Positions 18,545 to 27,482 of a stretch of DNA of 64,000 bases are shown in pieces. This stretch comes from Sulfitobacter sp. (lineage in GTDB: Bacteria; Pseudomonadota; Alphaproteobacteria; Rhodobacterales; Rhodobacteraceae). Within the stretch, counting starts at the first letter, position 1, and the number at the start of each line of letters is the position of its first letter. The stretch covers positions 1 to 64,000 of the forward strand of contig JABDKA010000049.1 of NCBI GenBank assembly GCA_013002405.1, written 5' to 3'. The translations under genes and the position numbers were made by a program. Under the pieces are notes generated by a model. That model did no database searches, was not told the origin of the DNA, and saw only the letters and a program-made list of their open reading frames with translations.

Positions 18545-19696
18545 TCAGATAATGACGTCTGGCAGGTCCTTGGGATGGTGCGTGATCGCCTCAAAACCAT
18601 CGTCGGTCACGATAAAGCTGTCGCCGACCTGGGCGCGGAAGCTGTCGACCGTGACGGAACCGTCGATGGCAAAGACCATGCCCGGCTGCAGGGTCGTTCT
18701 GTCGCCGGTGACCAGCTGCGGCTTTTCCAAAAAGCTGAAGCCGGTCGCACGCCCGCAGCGGAAGGGATAGTCATACCCGGCGCTCTGGATCACATCGGCA
18801 TAGGCGGTGTGCACGCTTTCCGCCGTCACACCGGGGCGCAGGGCAGCAAGGGCAGCCCGCTGGCTTTCCACCGCAACGCCATAAACCTGCGCCTGGGATT
18901 TGTCTGCGATTTCCCCGATCCAGAAAGTGCGGTCAAAACCCAGCTTGAACCGGTGGAAGTTCGTCATGCCGCAGAAACACAGAAAGACCGGCTCGCCCTT
19001 CCTCATGATGCGGGTTGAGGCACGGTGGTGGGTTTTGGTGATTTCGGGGCCAGAGGCCATGATCTGCAGGAAATGCGTGTTGGGCGACATATCCGCATCA
19101 TCGTAGTGGGCCGAGAGCAATTCAGCCGCCTTTCGGGTGCCCGCCTCGGAGGTTGCGAGGGCCACTTCGTATTCGGGCACGCCGTCTCCGATAGCCGCGC
19201 GCCCGGCGGCCATCATGGCCCCGGCCACTTCGCCCGCGTGCCGGGCGAGTTGCAGCTCTTCGTTTGACTTGATCATCCGCATGTCCGCCAGCAACGGAGT
19301 GACGGTGGTCAGGCGCTTGGATGGGATCAGATCGCCAAGGTACGCACGCACAAGGGGCGGCATCTGATCCGGCTCGATCCCGATCTTGGCCGCTCCCTTG
19401 GCGATCTGGGGCAGTTCGGCGCGCCATTCGCCACCCATGCCGTCATTCCAGGGCGCGATGCGGTCGACACGGGCCGCTGACCGAGCAGCGTTGAAGTCAA
19501 GGTTGGGGGTGATCAGCAGCGTCTCGCCATCACGTGGGATGGCCAGGATGGTCGGTCTGCCGAACTCCATATGCAGGTAGTCGTAGTAGCCTGTCAGGTA
19601 ATAGACGTTGTCGTCATCGGTGATGAGCGCCACATCGATGCCCGCCTCTTGCAGACGTGCGCGGAAAGCCTGCTGTCGGGTTTGATAGTCCGTCAT
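18545..19696 (-). CDS. M24 family metallopeptidase (Xaa-Pro peptidase; ectoine-hydrolase-like candidate)
   Basis: MTDYQTRQQAFRARLQEAGIDVALITDDDNVYYLTGYYDYLHMEFGRP creatinase-type N-terminus; C-terminal GRATGFSF...LQPGMVFAIDGSV. Confidence 0.82.
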   Translation of the reverse strand: MTDYQTRQQAFRARLQEAGIDVALITDDDNVYYLTGYYDYLHMEFGRPTILAIPRDGETLLITPNLDFNAARSAARVDRIAPWNDGMGGEWRAELPQIAKGAAKIGIEPDQMPPLVRAYLGDLIPSKRLTTVTPLLADMRMIKSNEELQLARHAGEVAGAMMAAGRAAIGDGVPEYEVALATSEAGTRKAAELLSAHYDDADMSPNTHFLQIMASGPEITKTHHRASTRIMRKGEPVFLCFCGMTNFHRFKLGFDRTFWIGEIADKSQAQVYGVAVESQRAALAALRPGVTAESVHTAYADVIQSAGYDYPFRCGRATGFSFLEKPQLVTGDRTTLQPGMVFAIDGSVTVDSFRAQVGDSFIVTDDGFEAITHHPKDLPDVII

Positions 19697-19799
19697 CCCT
19701 TTTTCTCCGCTGCCGATAGAGTCGCGCAGACCAAGAGTGCGTGAGGTTTAGCAGAGATGACAGCTTTTTCTAAAGGAGCACGGCACCGGGCCACCGCCT

Positions 19800-21179
19800 T
19801 CAGTTGATGCTGATCACCCTCTCTGGGTTCTCACCTTTCGCGGTTTCGCAGGCATCCGGCGCCGAATTGCAGAACATCACGGTCCGTCCGGTAAGTTGCC
19901 TGATCCGCTCCAAAATGGCGATTTCCTTCTGAATGAAGGCTTTGCGCGCGGAATCCATCTCACTCACCTTGCCGGTCAGGTAGATCTGACCTTGGACGGC
20001 TGAAACACGTTCCGCAATCGCCTGCGTGTCTGACTGCCAGTCCCGGTGGGTGCTGAATTGCATGAAGGTAAGCTGCAGGTGAAAGGCGGCGACAAGCAGG
20101 AGAAGCTTTGGTGTGATCTGCCGGTGGTCTGCAGCGTCTCGGTGCAGGATGATTGCCGCGCGGACCACGATCAGGGCGTAGAAGACCCAGGCGAAGATGA
20201 AGGCACGGGGTGGGGTGATCACGCCGAGTTTGAGAACCTGCACCACGATCAGCGCAATGCCCATCCAAAGACCCGCATGTAGATATAGAGCCTCAAGCCG
20301 CGCTCTCTTGACCAGCACCAGGGTGGCGCCGCCGAACAGGGCGATATGGAAAAAGAGCGCGGGCTGGAAATCGAAGGTTGAGCGGTCAAAGAAATGGGCA
20401 AAGGACTGGAGGATCAAAGGAATATTCGTGATCAAACCATTGAGGTCGGCGGCGGGCGTACCCTCGCGCCATTCGGCCGGGGGGACGCCAAAGACGCCAT
20501 GGACCTGCCAGTTGATCGCGAATGCTGTCAGAACGGCCAGGACAAAGCTTGTCGTGAAGAGGCTGAGAAGACCGAAGAGGTCGAGGAAGGACCTTCTGTA
20601 GGTGCGGGCCAGGCATACCGCCAGCAGCAGAAGCGGGTAGGTCGTGTAGGCCAGGAAGGTGAGCGTGACGAAGAGGGGCAGCAATGCGCGATGGGTGCGG
20701 ACCGAAAGGGTGCAGCCGAGTGCGGCGTAAAGCGCGACAAGGGCAAGCCCCGGAATGAGTGTGTTGAACCAGAGCGCGATCAGGGAGGCCGATGGGGCCA
20801 CGAGCACGATCAGGGCAAGAACCGCGGCGAACCAGGGGGAGCCGTCCCTGCCCATCGCCACCACGCCGATGGCGGCGGCAAAGAGCGCCCATAGGGCCTG
20901 GTAGACCGCGAAATTCAGCCAGGCGGGTGTCACGATCTCTCGCAGATGCCAGAGGTAGTTGACCCAACGTCCTTCGTGCAGGGTTTTGGGCCAGAAGGCG
21001 TCCGGCTCAGCGAAGAAGGCGGGATAATCATCGTGTCGGATCAGGGGATCCGCTATCGTGGGGAGCGAGATCAGCAAGACACCGATCAGGGCCACGACAA
21101 ACGTGGGCCAGAGCCGAACACCCTCCCGTTCTGCTTCGGTGGGTGCGTAGTCCGTCGAATAGGTAGCGGCGTGCGTCAT
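19800..21179 (-). CDS. GtrII-like glucosyltransferase-domain integral membrane protein
   Basis: Start 21179 (ATGA overlap with the methyltransferase stop); many TM segments; LIRHDDYPAFFAEPDAFWPKTLHEGRWVNYLW N-terminal signature; next to GtrA and GtrB homologues. Confidence 0.7.
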   Translation of the reverse strand: MTHAATYSTDYAPTEAEREGVRLWPTFVVALIGVLLISLPTIADPLIRHDDYPAFFAEPDAFWPKTLHEGRWVNYLWHLREIVTPAWLNFAVYQALWALFAAAIGVVAMGRDGSPWFAAVLALIVLVAPSASLIALWFNTLIPGLALVALYAALGCTLSVRTHRALLPLFVTLTFLAYTTYPLLLLAVCLARTYRRSFLDLFGLLSLFTTSFVLAVLTAFAINWQVHGVFGVPPAEWREGTPAADLNGLITNIPLILQSFAHFFDRSTFDFQPALFFHIALFGGATLVLVKRARLEALYLHAGLWMGIALIVVQVLKLGVITPPRAFIFAWVFYALIVVRAAIILHRDAADHRQITPKLLLLVAAFHLQLTFMQFSTHRDWQSDTQAIAERVSAVQGQIYLTGKVSEMDSARKAFIQKEIAILERIRQLTGRTVMFCNSAPDACETAKGENPERVISIN

Positions 21180-21949
21180 GCAAGCTGGCCGGTCGGGTTG
21201 GATTTGCGCCGGGCGCGTGCTGCGATGATCTTGGCGCGGGTTTGCGCGATACGGGTGACGGTCCCTTCGGGAAGGTGTGACACCAGCGCCCGGCGCAGTT
21301 TCCAAAGTGCGTCGCCGCCATTTTCAACCGCCTGACCGGCGGGCACTTCGCAGGCCAGAACTTCCGCTGGCAGACCCCTCCGGCCAGCCTCATTTACGTA
21401 CAAGATGGCGTTAAAACGGTACCAGGGTTCAACCTCTTGTGCGCCTTTGAGCCGTGGACGTAGACAATCGAAGGCGGTGTAGCCGCGCGTGGCGAAGAGA
21501 TCCTGCCAGAAGGAAAGCGGCTGTTCGTTGACGTGAAATTCTCCGCCCTGACCGGTTACGGCCGCAGAGAAGAGGACGCGGTCAGAGGCGCGGGTGAGGC
21601 TGTCAACAAGCGTTTCCGAGGCGGAGGTTGGCAGGTGTTCGCCCACCTCAAGGCTTTGCGCCAAGTCGAAGAGGCGGCCTGTCTCAACCGGTTTTGTAAG
21701 ATCGGCGGCCAGAAAGCAGTCCTTGGGCACCGCAAGCTGCGTGCGATCGACGTAGTCACCGTCGACGGCCAGCACTTCGCCTGCGCCGAAGTTCTGCCAT
21801 TCGTTCAGCCAGACGCCGCGGCCGCTGCCCAGATCCAGTACGCTTGCGGGTTCGATCCAGGGGCCCAATTCGCCGATGAGTCGCTGCGCGGAGCGGCGCG
21901 CGCCCTCATCGATGTAGTCGAAAAAGGTGTTGTTATAGATATGTGTCAC
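21176..21949 (-). CDS. Class I SAM-dependent methyltransferase
   Basis: GTG start at 21949 overlapping the gtrA stop (GTGA); ASVLDLGSGRGVWLNEWQNFGAGEVLAVDGDYVDR; LAQSLEVGEHLP. Confidence 0.82.
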   Translation of the reverse strand: MTHIYNNTFFDYIDEGARRSAQRLIGELGPWIEPASVLDLGSGRGVWLNEWQNFGAGEVLAVDGDYVDRTQLAVPKDCFLAADLTKPVETGRLFDLAQSLEVGEHLPTSASETLVDSLTRASDRVLFSAAVTGQGGEFHVNEQPLSFWQDLFATRGYTAFDCLRPRLKGAQEVEPWYRFNAILYVNEAGRRGLPAEVLACEVPAGQAVENGGDALWKLRRALVSHLPEGTVTRIAQTRAKIIAARARRKSNPTGQLA

Positions 21950-22347
21950 GACAATTTCTCCGTTTGATTGGGATCCCTGCCAAAGACCCAGAGTGACATT
22001 AGAATGAAGTTCTGTAGGGGAAGGATAACCGTGACCATCAAGGCGGATACGCCATCGCTTAGGCCAAGGTGCGGCCCGATCCATCCGGTGACGAGCGCGG
22101 AGGTCAGGAAGCCCAGCCCGATCATCACGCTGAAACGCAGAAACTGCCAACTGTCGGCCAGCTTGCGGTCGAAGGTGAAGGCCGCCTGCCCGATATACTG
22201 AACCGCCACGGCCAGTCCGAATGCTAGCGCGTTGGCCAGCGCCTGCGCGACCCCAAGGTGCAGCAGCACCAGATAGGCCAGCACATAAAGGCCGGCAACG
22301 CCCACACCCACCAGGGCAAACCGCACCATGGTCCCACCCGTGCGCAT
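21946..22347 (-). CDS. GtrA family membrane protein (flippase-type)
   Basis: VRFALVGVGVAGLYVLAYLVLLHLGVAQALANALAFGLAVAVQYIGQAAFTF, four hydrophobic segments. Confidence 0.85.
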   Translation of the reverse strand: MRTGGTMVRFALVGVGVAGLYVLAYLVLLHLGVAQALANALAFGLAVAVQYIGQAAFTFDRKLADSWQFLRFSVMIGLGFLTSALVTGWIGPHLGLSDGVSALMVTVILPLQNFILMSLWVFGRDPNQTEKLS

Positions 22348-22349
22348 CG

Positions 22350-23324
22350 TCAGGCCCGCTTTCTCAGCGGTGTGGGCTCATTGATCTGCGCTTCCTCGGC
22401 TCCGTTCGCCTCGGCATGCTCGGACTTGTAGTAAAGCGGACGACCCTTCGCTTCGATATAGAGGCGGCCGATGTATTCCCCCATAATACCCAAGGTGAGG
22501 AGTTGGATCCCTGAAAAGATGCTGATCGCCAGGACGATGGAGGCCCAACCGGGTGCCGTCTGGTAGACGATCAGGGAGTGAAGCACGTAGATCATCATCA
22601 GCGCGGAAAACCCGAGGCTGAAGAAGGAAAGGCGCGTCGCCAGTTTCAGCGGCTTGGTCGAAAATGCGGTGATGGCGTCCGTGGCAAAGCGCAGCATCTT
22701 GCGCAGCGGATATTTCGTCTCGCCCCATTCGCGGCCCGCGCGGGTGTATTCGATGCCGATCTGGCTGAATCCGACCCAGGCGAACATGCCGCGGATAAAC
22801 CGTGCGCGTTCCGGCATGGCGAGAACAGCGTCCAGCGCGCGTCGGCTGACAAGGCGGAAATCACCGGTGTCGCGTGGTATTTCGATATCCGACATGATGT
22901 TCAGAAAGCGGTAAAAGCCGTAGGCGGTGACCCGCTTGAAAAGCGTCTCGCCCTTCCGTTCAATCCGGCGTCCGTAGACGACATCGTGACCCCGGTCCAT
23001 CATTTGCATCATGTCGGCCAGAAGCTCGGGTGGATCCTGAAGATCCGCGTCCAGCATGAAGATCCGCTCGCCCTTCGCCGCCTCTAGACCTGCGGTAAGG
23101 GCAACCTGATGCCCGCGATTGGCGGAAAGGCGCAGACCGGCCAGTTGCGGGCAGGTCTTGCGGGCCTCTTCGATGGCCTGCCAGGTGCCGTCCGTGGAGC
23201 CGTCATCGACCAGAATGATCTCGGCCTGCTTCCCGTAAACGGCCGTCGTCTCATAGAGCCGAACCACCAGATGCGGGATCGACTCCTGTTCATTCATGCA
23301 GGGTACGACAACGGAAAGTAACAT
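22350..23324 (-). CDS. Glycosyltransferase family 2 (GtrB/DPM1-like polyprenyl-phosphate glycosyltransferase)
   Basis: MLLSVVVPCMNEQESIPHLVVRLYE...IILVDDGSTDGTW...IFMLDADLQDPPELL; C-terminal TM pair and LTLGIMGEYIGRLYIEAKGRPLYY. Confidence 0.92.
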   Translation of the reverse strand: MLLSVVVPCMNEQESIPHLVVRLYETTAVYGKQAEIILVDDGSTDGTWQAIEEARKTCPQLAGLRLSANRGHQVALTAGLEAAKGERIFMLDADLQDPPELLADMMQMMDRGHDVVYGRRIERKGETLFKRVTAYGFYRFLNIMSDIEIPRDTGDFRLVSRRALDAVLAMPERARFIRGMFAWVGFSQIGIEYTRAGREWGETKYPLRKMLRFATDAITAFSTKPLKLATRLSFFSLGFSALMMIYVLHSLIVYQTAPGWASIVLAISIFSGIQLLTLGIMGEYIGRLYIEAKGRPLYYKSEHAEANGAEEAQINEPTPLRKRA

Positions 23325-23703
23325 GCTCAGCCCTTTGGGGTTCTATCGCAGGACCAAATTTAGGGATGGTTTGTGTCCCAAATTGGGCTTGGATTGGGCG
23401 ATACTCTGAAACAGTTTGTCTTTCATTTGGAAACGACGCTTTGAATTTGCCCGGTCCGTCGTCACACGCACACCTTCATGGACCCTCGAGCGGTGTCGAG
23501 TGACCCTTCTGACAATTAGAAATAGGCAGCAAGTAACTGGGAATGCAGGGGGAGGTCACAAAAATAATTCCTAAATAGATATATATTTCAATGGTTTGAT
23601 CTCATTATCAGGCAACTACTGCACATTTTTTTGAACCATTTTTTCTTACAGTCGTTGTTTTCCCAACACCGCCTTGATGGCGTAGAAATGAAAGGAACTA
23701 GAG

Positions 23704-23985
23704 ATGAAGACAGGACTCGCAATCGCAGGTGTCGTTGTTGTCGCCGCCGTGGCCGCCGCAGGTTTCTACATGGTCGACATCGACCAAACCCAGGAAACGC
23801 GCCTGCCGGACGTTGAAGTCACCGTCGAAGACGGCCAAATGCCCAAGTTCGACGCTGAGGTAGGTTCGGTGAGTGTCGGGCAGGAAGAGGTGACCGTCGA
23901 GGTGCCTGAAGTCAATGTGACGATGGAAGAAGAGACCGTCACGGTCCCGAAGATCAGCGTCAATCCGCCAAGCGACGACAGCTAA
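23704..23985 (+). CDS. Small acidic single-TM/lipid-exposed envelope protein of unknown function
   Basis: 93 aa: MKTGLAIAGVVVVAAVAAAGFYMVDIDQTQETRLPDVEVTVEDGQMPKFDAEV...; followed directly by a strong terminator. Confidence 0.75.
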   Translation: MKTGLAIAGVVVVAAVAAAGFYMVDIDQTQETRLPDVEVTVEDGQMPKFDAEVGSVSVGQEEVTVEVPEVNVTMEEETVTVPKISVNPPSDDS

Positions 23986-24009
23986 CCGCAAATTCAGAAC
24001 ACTTTGAGA

Positions 24010-24035
24010 AGCCCCGCCAATCGGCGGGGCTTTTT
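24010..24035 (+). terminator. Rho-independent terminator
   Basis: AGCCCCGCC-AATC-GGCGGGGCT-TTTT. Confidence 0.92.
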
Positions 24036-24165
24036 GCTGTGGGAAGGGCATGCCAAAGGTAGTCGTGGCATCGTCCGGCCACTTCACGCTATCAATGTCC
24101 TGCGCACTTTGCCCCAGCGGCAGGAGACCCGCTTGACCCGGCTTTTTTCATCCAAAGACCGTCCC

Positions 24166-27100
24166 ATGCACCTCGGCCCCTATCCGGTGGAAAAGCTGCG
24201 CCGGATGGTTGCCCTTCCGGACCTCGGAAAGGTCCCGCCGATGGTGCCGCTGAGCTTTGATCGGCCGGAGGATCCCTTTTCCATCGTCAATGCGATGCGG
24301 GAACATCAGGCGATGCTGGACACGATCCGGGGCGGATTGGTGAATGGGGTGATAGCGGTCACTCCTGACGATCCGCTAGAGCGCGCGAACCACCTGAAAT
24401 CATTTGGTTACTTTGCCGACGCCGCTGTCGTTGGGACCTGCCTCTTGCCTGAGGCGGCGCTTCTGGAAAGGCCGATTATCAATCCGGATGTGGCGCAGCT
24501 GGCAGAAGACTTACAGACAAAGCAGACCAAGACACTGGCCTCGGGCATCGACATGATCATGGCTGATCTCAAGGAATCCGCTGCTGCCGAGCTGCCGGGA
24601 ATTGAGGGTCACAGCCACGCGATTGTCTTTCTCTACGAAAACCCCCGTGAGGTCCGGACGGATGAGCCCGGGATCTGCTGGATCAGGGACGCGCAGGCCC
24701 ACCGGGCCGGTCTGCTTGCCGCAGAAACGGCCTGCGTGATCGCCAATTACCTGCGGTTGCTGGGGCACGATGCGCGGGGGCATACGGTATCGGCAAGCGA
24801 TGTTGACCTGGGCAAGCTGGCGGTCGCTGCGGGTCTGGCGACGGTCGAGAAGGGCGCTTTACACCACCCCTACATCAGAGACCGCTTTGGTCTGGCGGCC
24901 GTGACCACCAGCTTTGAGATTGCGCCGGACCAGCCGCTTGCGTCGCTCGCGGATCAGCCCGGCTCGGCCTTTGGCATTGGTTGGCGCATGGCGGGCTCGG
25001 CCCCCAAGAACGCGGGTAATGCGGTCCCCTATGCCAAGCGCCGCTTCGTTGACGGTGCCCAACCGTTCGAGCGGCTCAAGCGGGTGGATGAACCCACGAC
25101 ATACATCGATGAGGCGCAGGTTGCCCGGGTGCCCAAACGCACCGACATGTTCGCCCGCGCACAGTTCGGCGACATGGGCAAGAAGCTGCAGGAAAGCGCA
25201 ACTGGCGGGCACTACGTGCGCAAGGCGGCACCCTCCATGGCACAGCGCCGGGCACTTGGCGCTTTCGTTCTGTTGCAGGACGGGACGCCTGCGGAAGAAA
25301 AGCAAGAGATCGAGCCGCAGACAGCCGCTGACCTGATCAAGGCGACCAGCTATTTCCTGGGAATCGACGCGGTCGGTATATCCCGTTGTCCCGACTGGAC
25401 CTGGTACAGCCACGACGCCCGGGGAGAGGTCATTGACCCGCCGCACGATCAGGCCATCAGCATGGTGGTCGATCAGGGATATGAGACCATGGAAGGCTCC
25501 TCGGGCGATGACTGGATCGCCGTGGCACAGTCCATGCGTGCCTATCTTCGGTTTTCATTGCTGGGCGGTGTGATCGCCAAGCAGATTCGAAACCTGGGCT
25601 ACAGCGCCAAGGCCCATACGGTGATGGATGGTGAGGTTCTGCAGCCGCCGCTGCTGCTCTTGTCAGGGTTGGGAGAGGTCAGCCGCATCGGTGAGGTGAT
25701 ACTCAACCCCTATCTGGGGCCACGGTTGAAGTCCGGCGTTGTCACGACCGACCTGCCGATGGCGCACGACAAGCCCATTGATTTCGGCCTGCAGACCTTT
25801 TGCGAAAGCTGCAACAAATGCGCGCGGGAATGTCCTGCGGGGGCCATCACGGCAGGTCCCAAGCTGATGTTCAACGGCTACGAAATCTGGAAATCAGACA
25901 GCCAGAAATGCACGACCTACCGGATCACCACCGAAGGCGGCGCAATGTGCGGGCGCTGCATGAAGACCTGCCCCTGGAATCTTGAGGGCATTTTCAAGGA
26001 AAGACCTTTCCGGTGGGCCGCGATGAACGTACCGCAACTGGCCCCCGCACTGGCCCGGTTGGACGATGCGGTGGGCAACGGGGGGCTGAACCCGGTCAAG
26101 AAATGGTGGTGGGACCTGGAGATCAGGGAGGATGGCGGCTACCGCCCCACCACCAAGCCCGTGAACCGGCGCGATCTGCAGCGCGATCTTGATCTGAAGT
26201 ATGAGGATCAGACCCTGGCCGTCTATCCTGCCCCCCTGGCCCCGCACCCCTATCCCTATCCCTTCCCCATGGACCGCGAGGCGGGGATCCAGGCCTATCA
26301 GGCGATGGTCAGCGCGGATGAGCACCGGAGGCGCCGGGCCCAGGGAGACGAGAGGGTGCTGCACAAATACACCGCACGTGATGAAAGTCCCGTGCTTGAG
26401 GTTGAGATCACCCGGGCGGAGGAAATGGCCGACGGGGTGACCAAGTATGAGTTCCAACTGACGGATCGGGGCGATCTGCCAGTCTGGGAGGCGGGCGCGC
26501 ACCTCGATCTTGTGGTCGCGCCGGAATACCTTCGGCAGTATTCGATGTCCGGCGATCCGGCAGACCGGAGCCGCTATCAGATCGGAGTTCTGCGAGAGGA
26601 GGCCGGGCGGGGCGGCTCCAAACTGCTGCACCGTATCTTTGACGTCGGTCGGCGCATCTTCATCTCGCGGCCGATCAATCACTTCGCGCTCGACCCCTCG
26701 GCGACGAAGGTCTTCCTCATGGGTGGCGGGATCGGGATCACCCCGATGATCGCCATGGCCCAGACCCTGCACCGCGAAAGGCGCGAGTTCGAGATGCACT
26801 ATTCGGGCCGCTCTCGTAACCAGATGGGATACCTGAAAGATCTGGACAGCTTTGAGTGGTCCGATCGGGTGCATTTGCACATCAGTGATGAAGGCACGCG
26901 GCTGGACCTGGCGCGGTTCTTTGACCGCTACAATGAAGGTTGGCACGTCTACACCTGCGGGGCGGATCGCTACATGACCGCGGTACTGGATGCGGCGGAA
27001 CGGGCGGGCTTTCCCGAAGGGGCGCGGCACCTGGAATATTTCTCCGTTCCCGAGGTCCCCGAGTATGAGAACCATCCCTTCAAACTGCGTCTTGCTTCAA

Positions 27101-27339
27101 CCGGTGAGACACTTGATGTCCCGGCTGACAAGACAGCCGCTGAGGTGCTGATTGCCCATGGTCATCCTGTCGACATGAAGTGCGATGATGGCATCTGCGG
27201 TGTCTGCCGCTGCGGGGTCATCGCGGGAGAGGTCGAGCACCGCGATTTCGTCCTTTCGGCGGTGCAAAGGAAGGACGGCATGATCCTGTGCCAATCGCGC
27301 GCCCTCGCAAAAGACGGTGAGATCACGCTCGACCTTTGA
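24166..27339 (+). CDS. Self-sufficient (BhbA/NpRdhA-type) cobalamin-dependent reductive dehalogenase fused to a flavin/NAD(P)H reductase and [2Fe-2S] ferredoxin domain
   Basis: Start ATG 24166 (alternative TTG 24133); the ORF-track start at 24004 precedes the terminator. FCESCNKCARECPAGAIT and AMCGRCMKTCPWN 4Fe-4S motifs; FLMGGGIGITPMIAMAQTL NAD-binding; CDDGICGVCRCGV...LCQSRA plant-type [2Fe-2S]. Confidence 0.88.
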   Translation: MHLGPYPVEKLRRMVALPDLGKVPPMVPLSFDRPEDPFSIVNAMREHQAMLDTIRGGLVNGVIAVTPDDPLERANHLKSFGYFADAAVVGTCLLPEAALLERPIINPDVAQLAEDLQTKQTKTLASGIDMIMADLKESAAAELPGIEGHSHAIVFLYENPREVRTDEPGICWIRDAQAHRAGLLAAETACVIANYLRLLGHDARGHTVSASDVDLGKLAVAAGLATVEKGALHHPYIRDRFGLAAVTTSFEIAPDQPLASLADQPGSAFGIGWRMAGSAPKNAGNAVPYAKRRFVDGAQPFERLKRVDEPTTYIDEAQVARVPKRTDMFARAQFGDMGKKLQESATGGHYVRKAAPSMAQRRALGAFVLLQDGTPAEEKQEIEPQTAADLIKATSYFLGIDAVGISRCPDWTWYSHDARGEVIDPPHDQAISMVVDQGYETMEGSSGDDWIAVAQSMRAYLRFSLLGGVIAKQIRNLGYSAKAHTVMDGEVLQPPLLLLSGLGEVSRIGEVILNPYLGPRLKSGVVTTDLPMAHDKPIDFGLQTFCESCNKCARECPAGAITAGPKLMFNGYEIWKSDSQKCTTYRITTEGGAMCGRCMKTCPWNLEGIFKERPFRWAAMNVPQLAPALARLDDAVGNGGLNPVKKWWWDLEIREDGGYRPTTKPVNRRDLQRDLDLKYEDQTLAVYPAPLAPHPYPYPFPMDREAGIQAYQAMVSADEHRRRRAQGDERVLHKYTARDESPVLEVEITRAEEMADGVTKYEFQLTDRGDLPVWEAGAHLDLVVAPEYLRQYSMSGDPADRSRYQIGVLREEAGRGGSKLLHRIFDVGRRIFISRPINHFALDPSATKVFLMGGGIGITPMIAMAQTLHRERREFEMHYSGRSRNQMGYLKDLDSFEWSDRVHLHISDEGTRLDLARFFDRYNEGWHVYTCGADRYMTAVLDAAERAGFPEGARHLEYFSVPEVPEYENHPFKLRLASTGETLDVPADKTAAEVLIAHGHPVDMKCDDGICGVCRCGVIAGEVEHRDFVLSAVQRKDGMILCQSRALAKDGEITLDL

Positions 27340-27482
27340 CCTTCCGATAAGGGCATTTCACCTCCTGTTTAATTTGCCCGGGCCACGATGCCGGTCAAAG
27401 CAACCAGTTCTGCTCGGGTCGCCGCGTGGCTTCAGATGCAGGGCCGCAATCAAGGATTTGCCTAAACGCGGCGAGGATAAAT

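Noticed and set aside
19800-23324. Prophage origin of the Gtr cluster
   Set aside because: No integrase, phage structural genes, tRNA or att-like repeats nearby.
24004-24165. N-terminal extension of the dehalogenase from the ORF-track start at 24004
   Set aside because: It would begin inside the terminator hairpin of the upstream gene; ATG 24166 (or TTG 24133) is more plausible.
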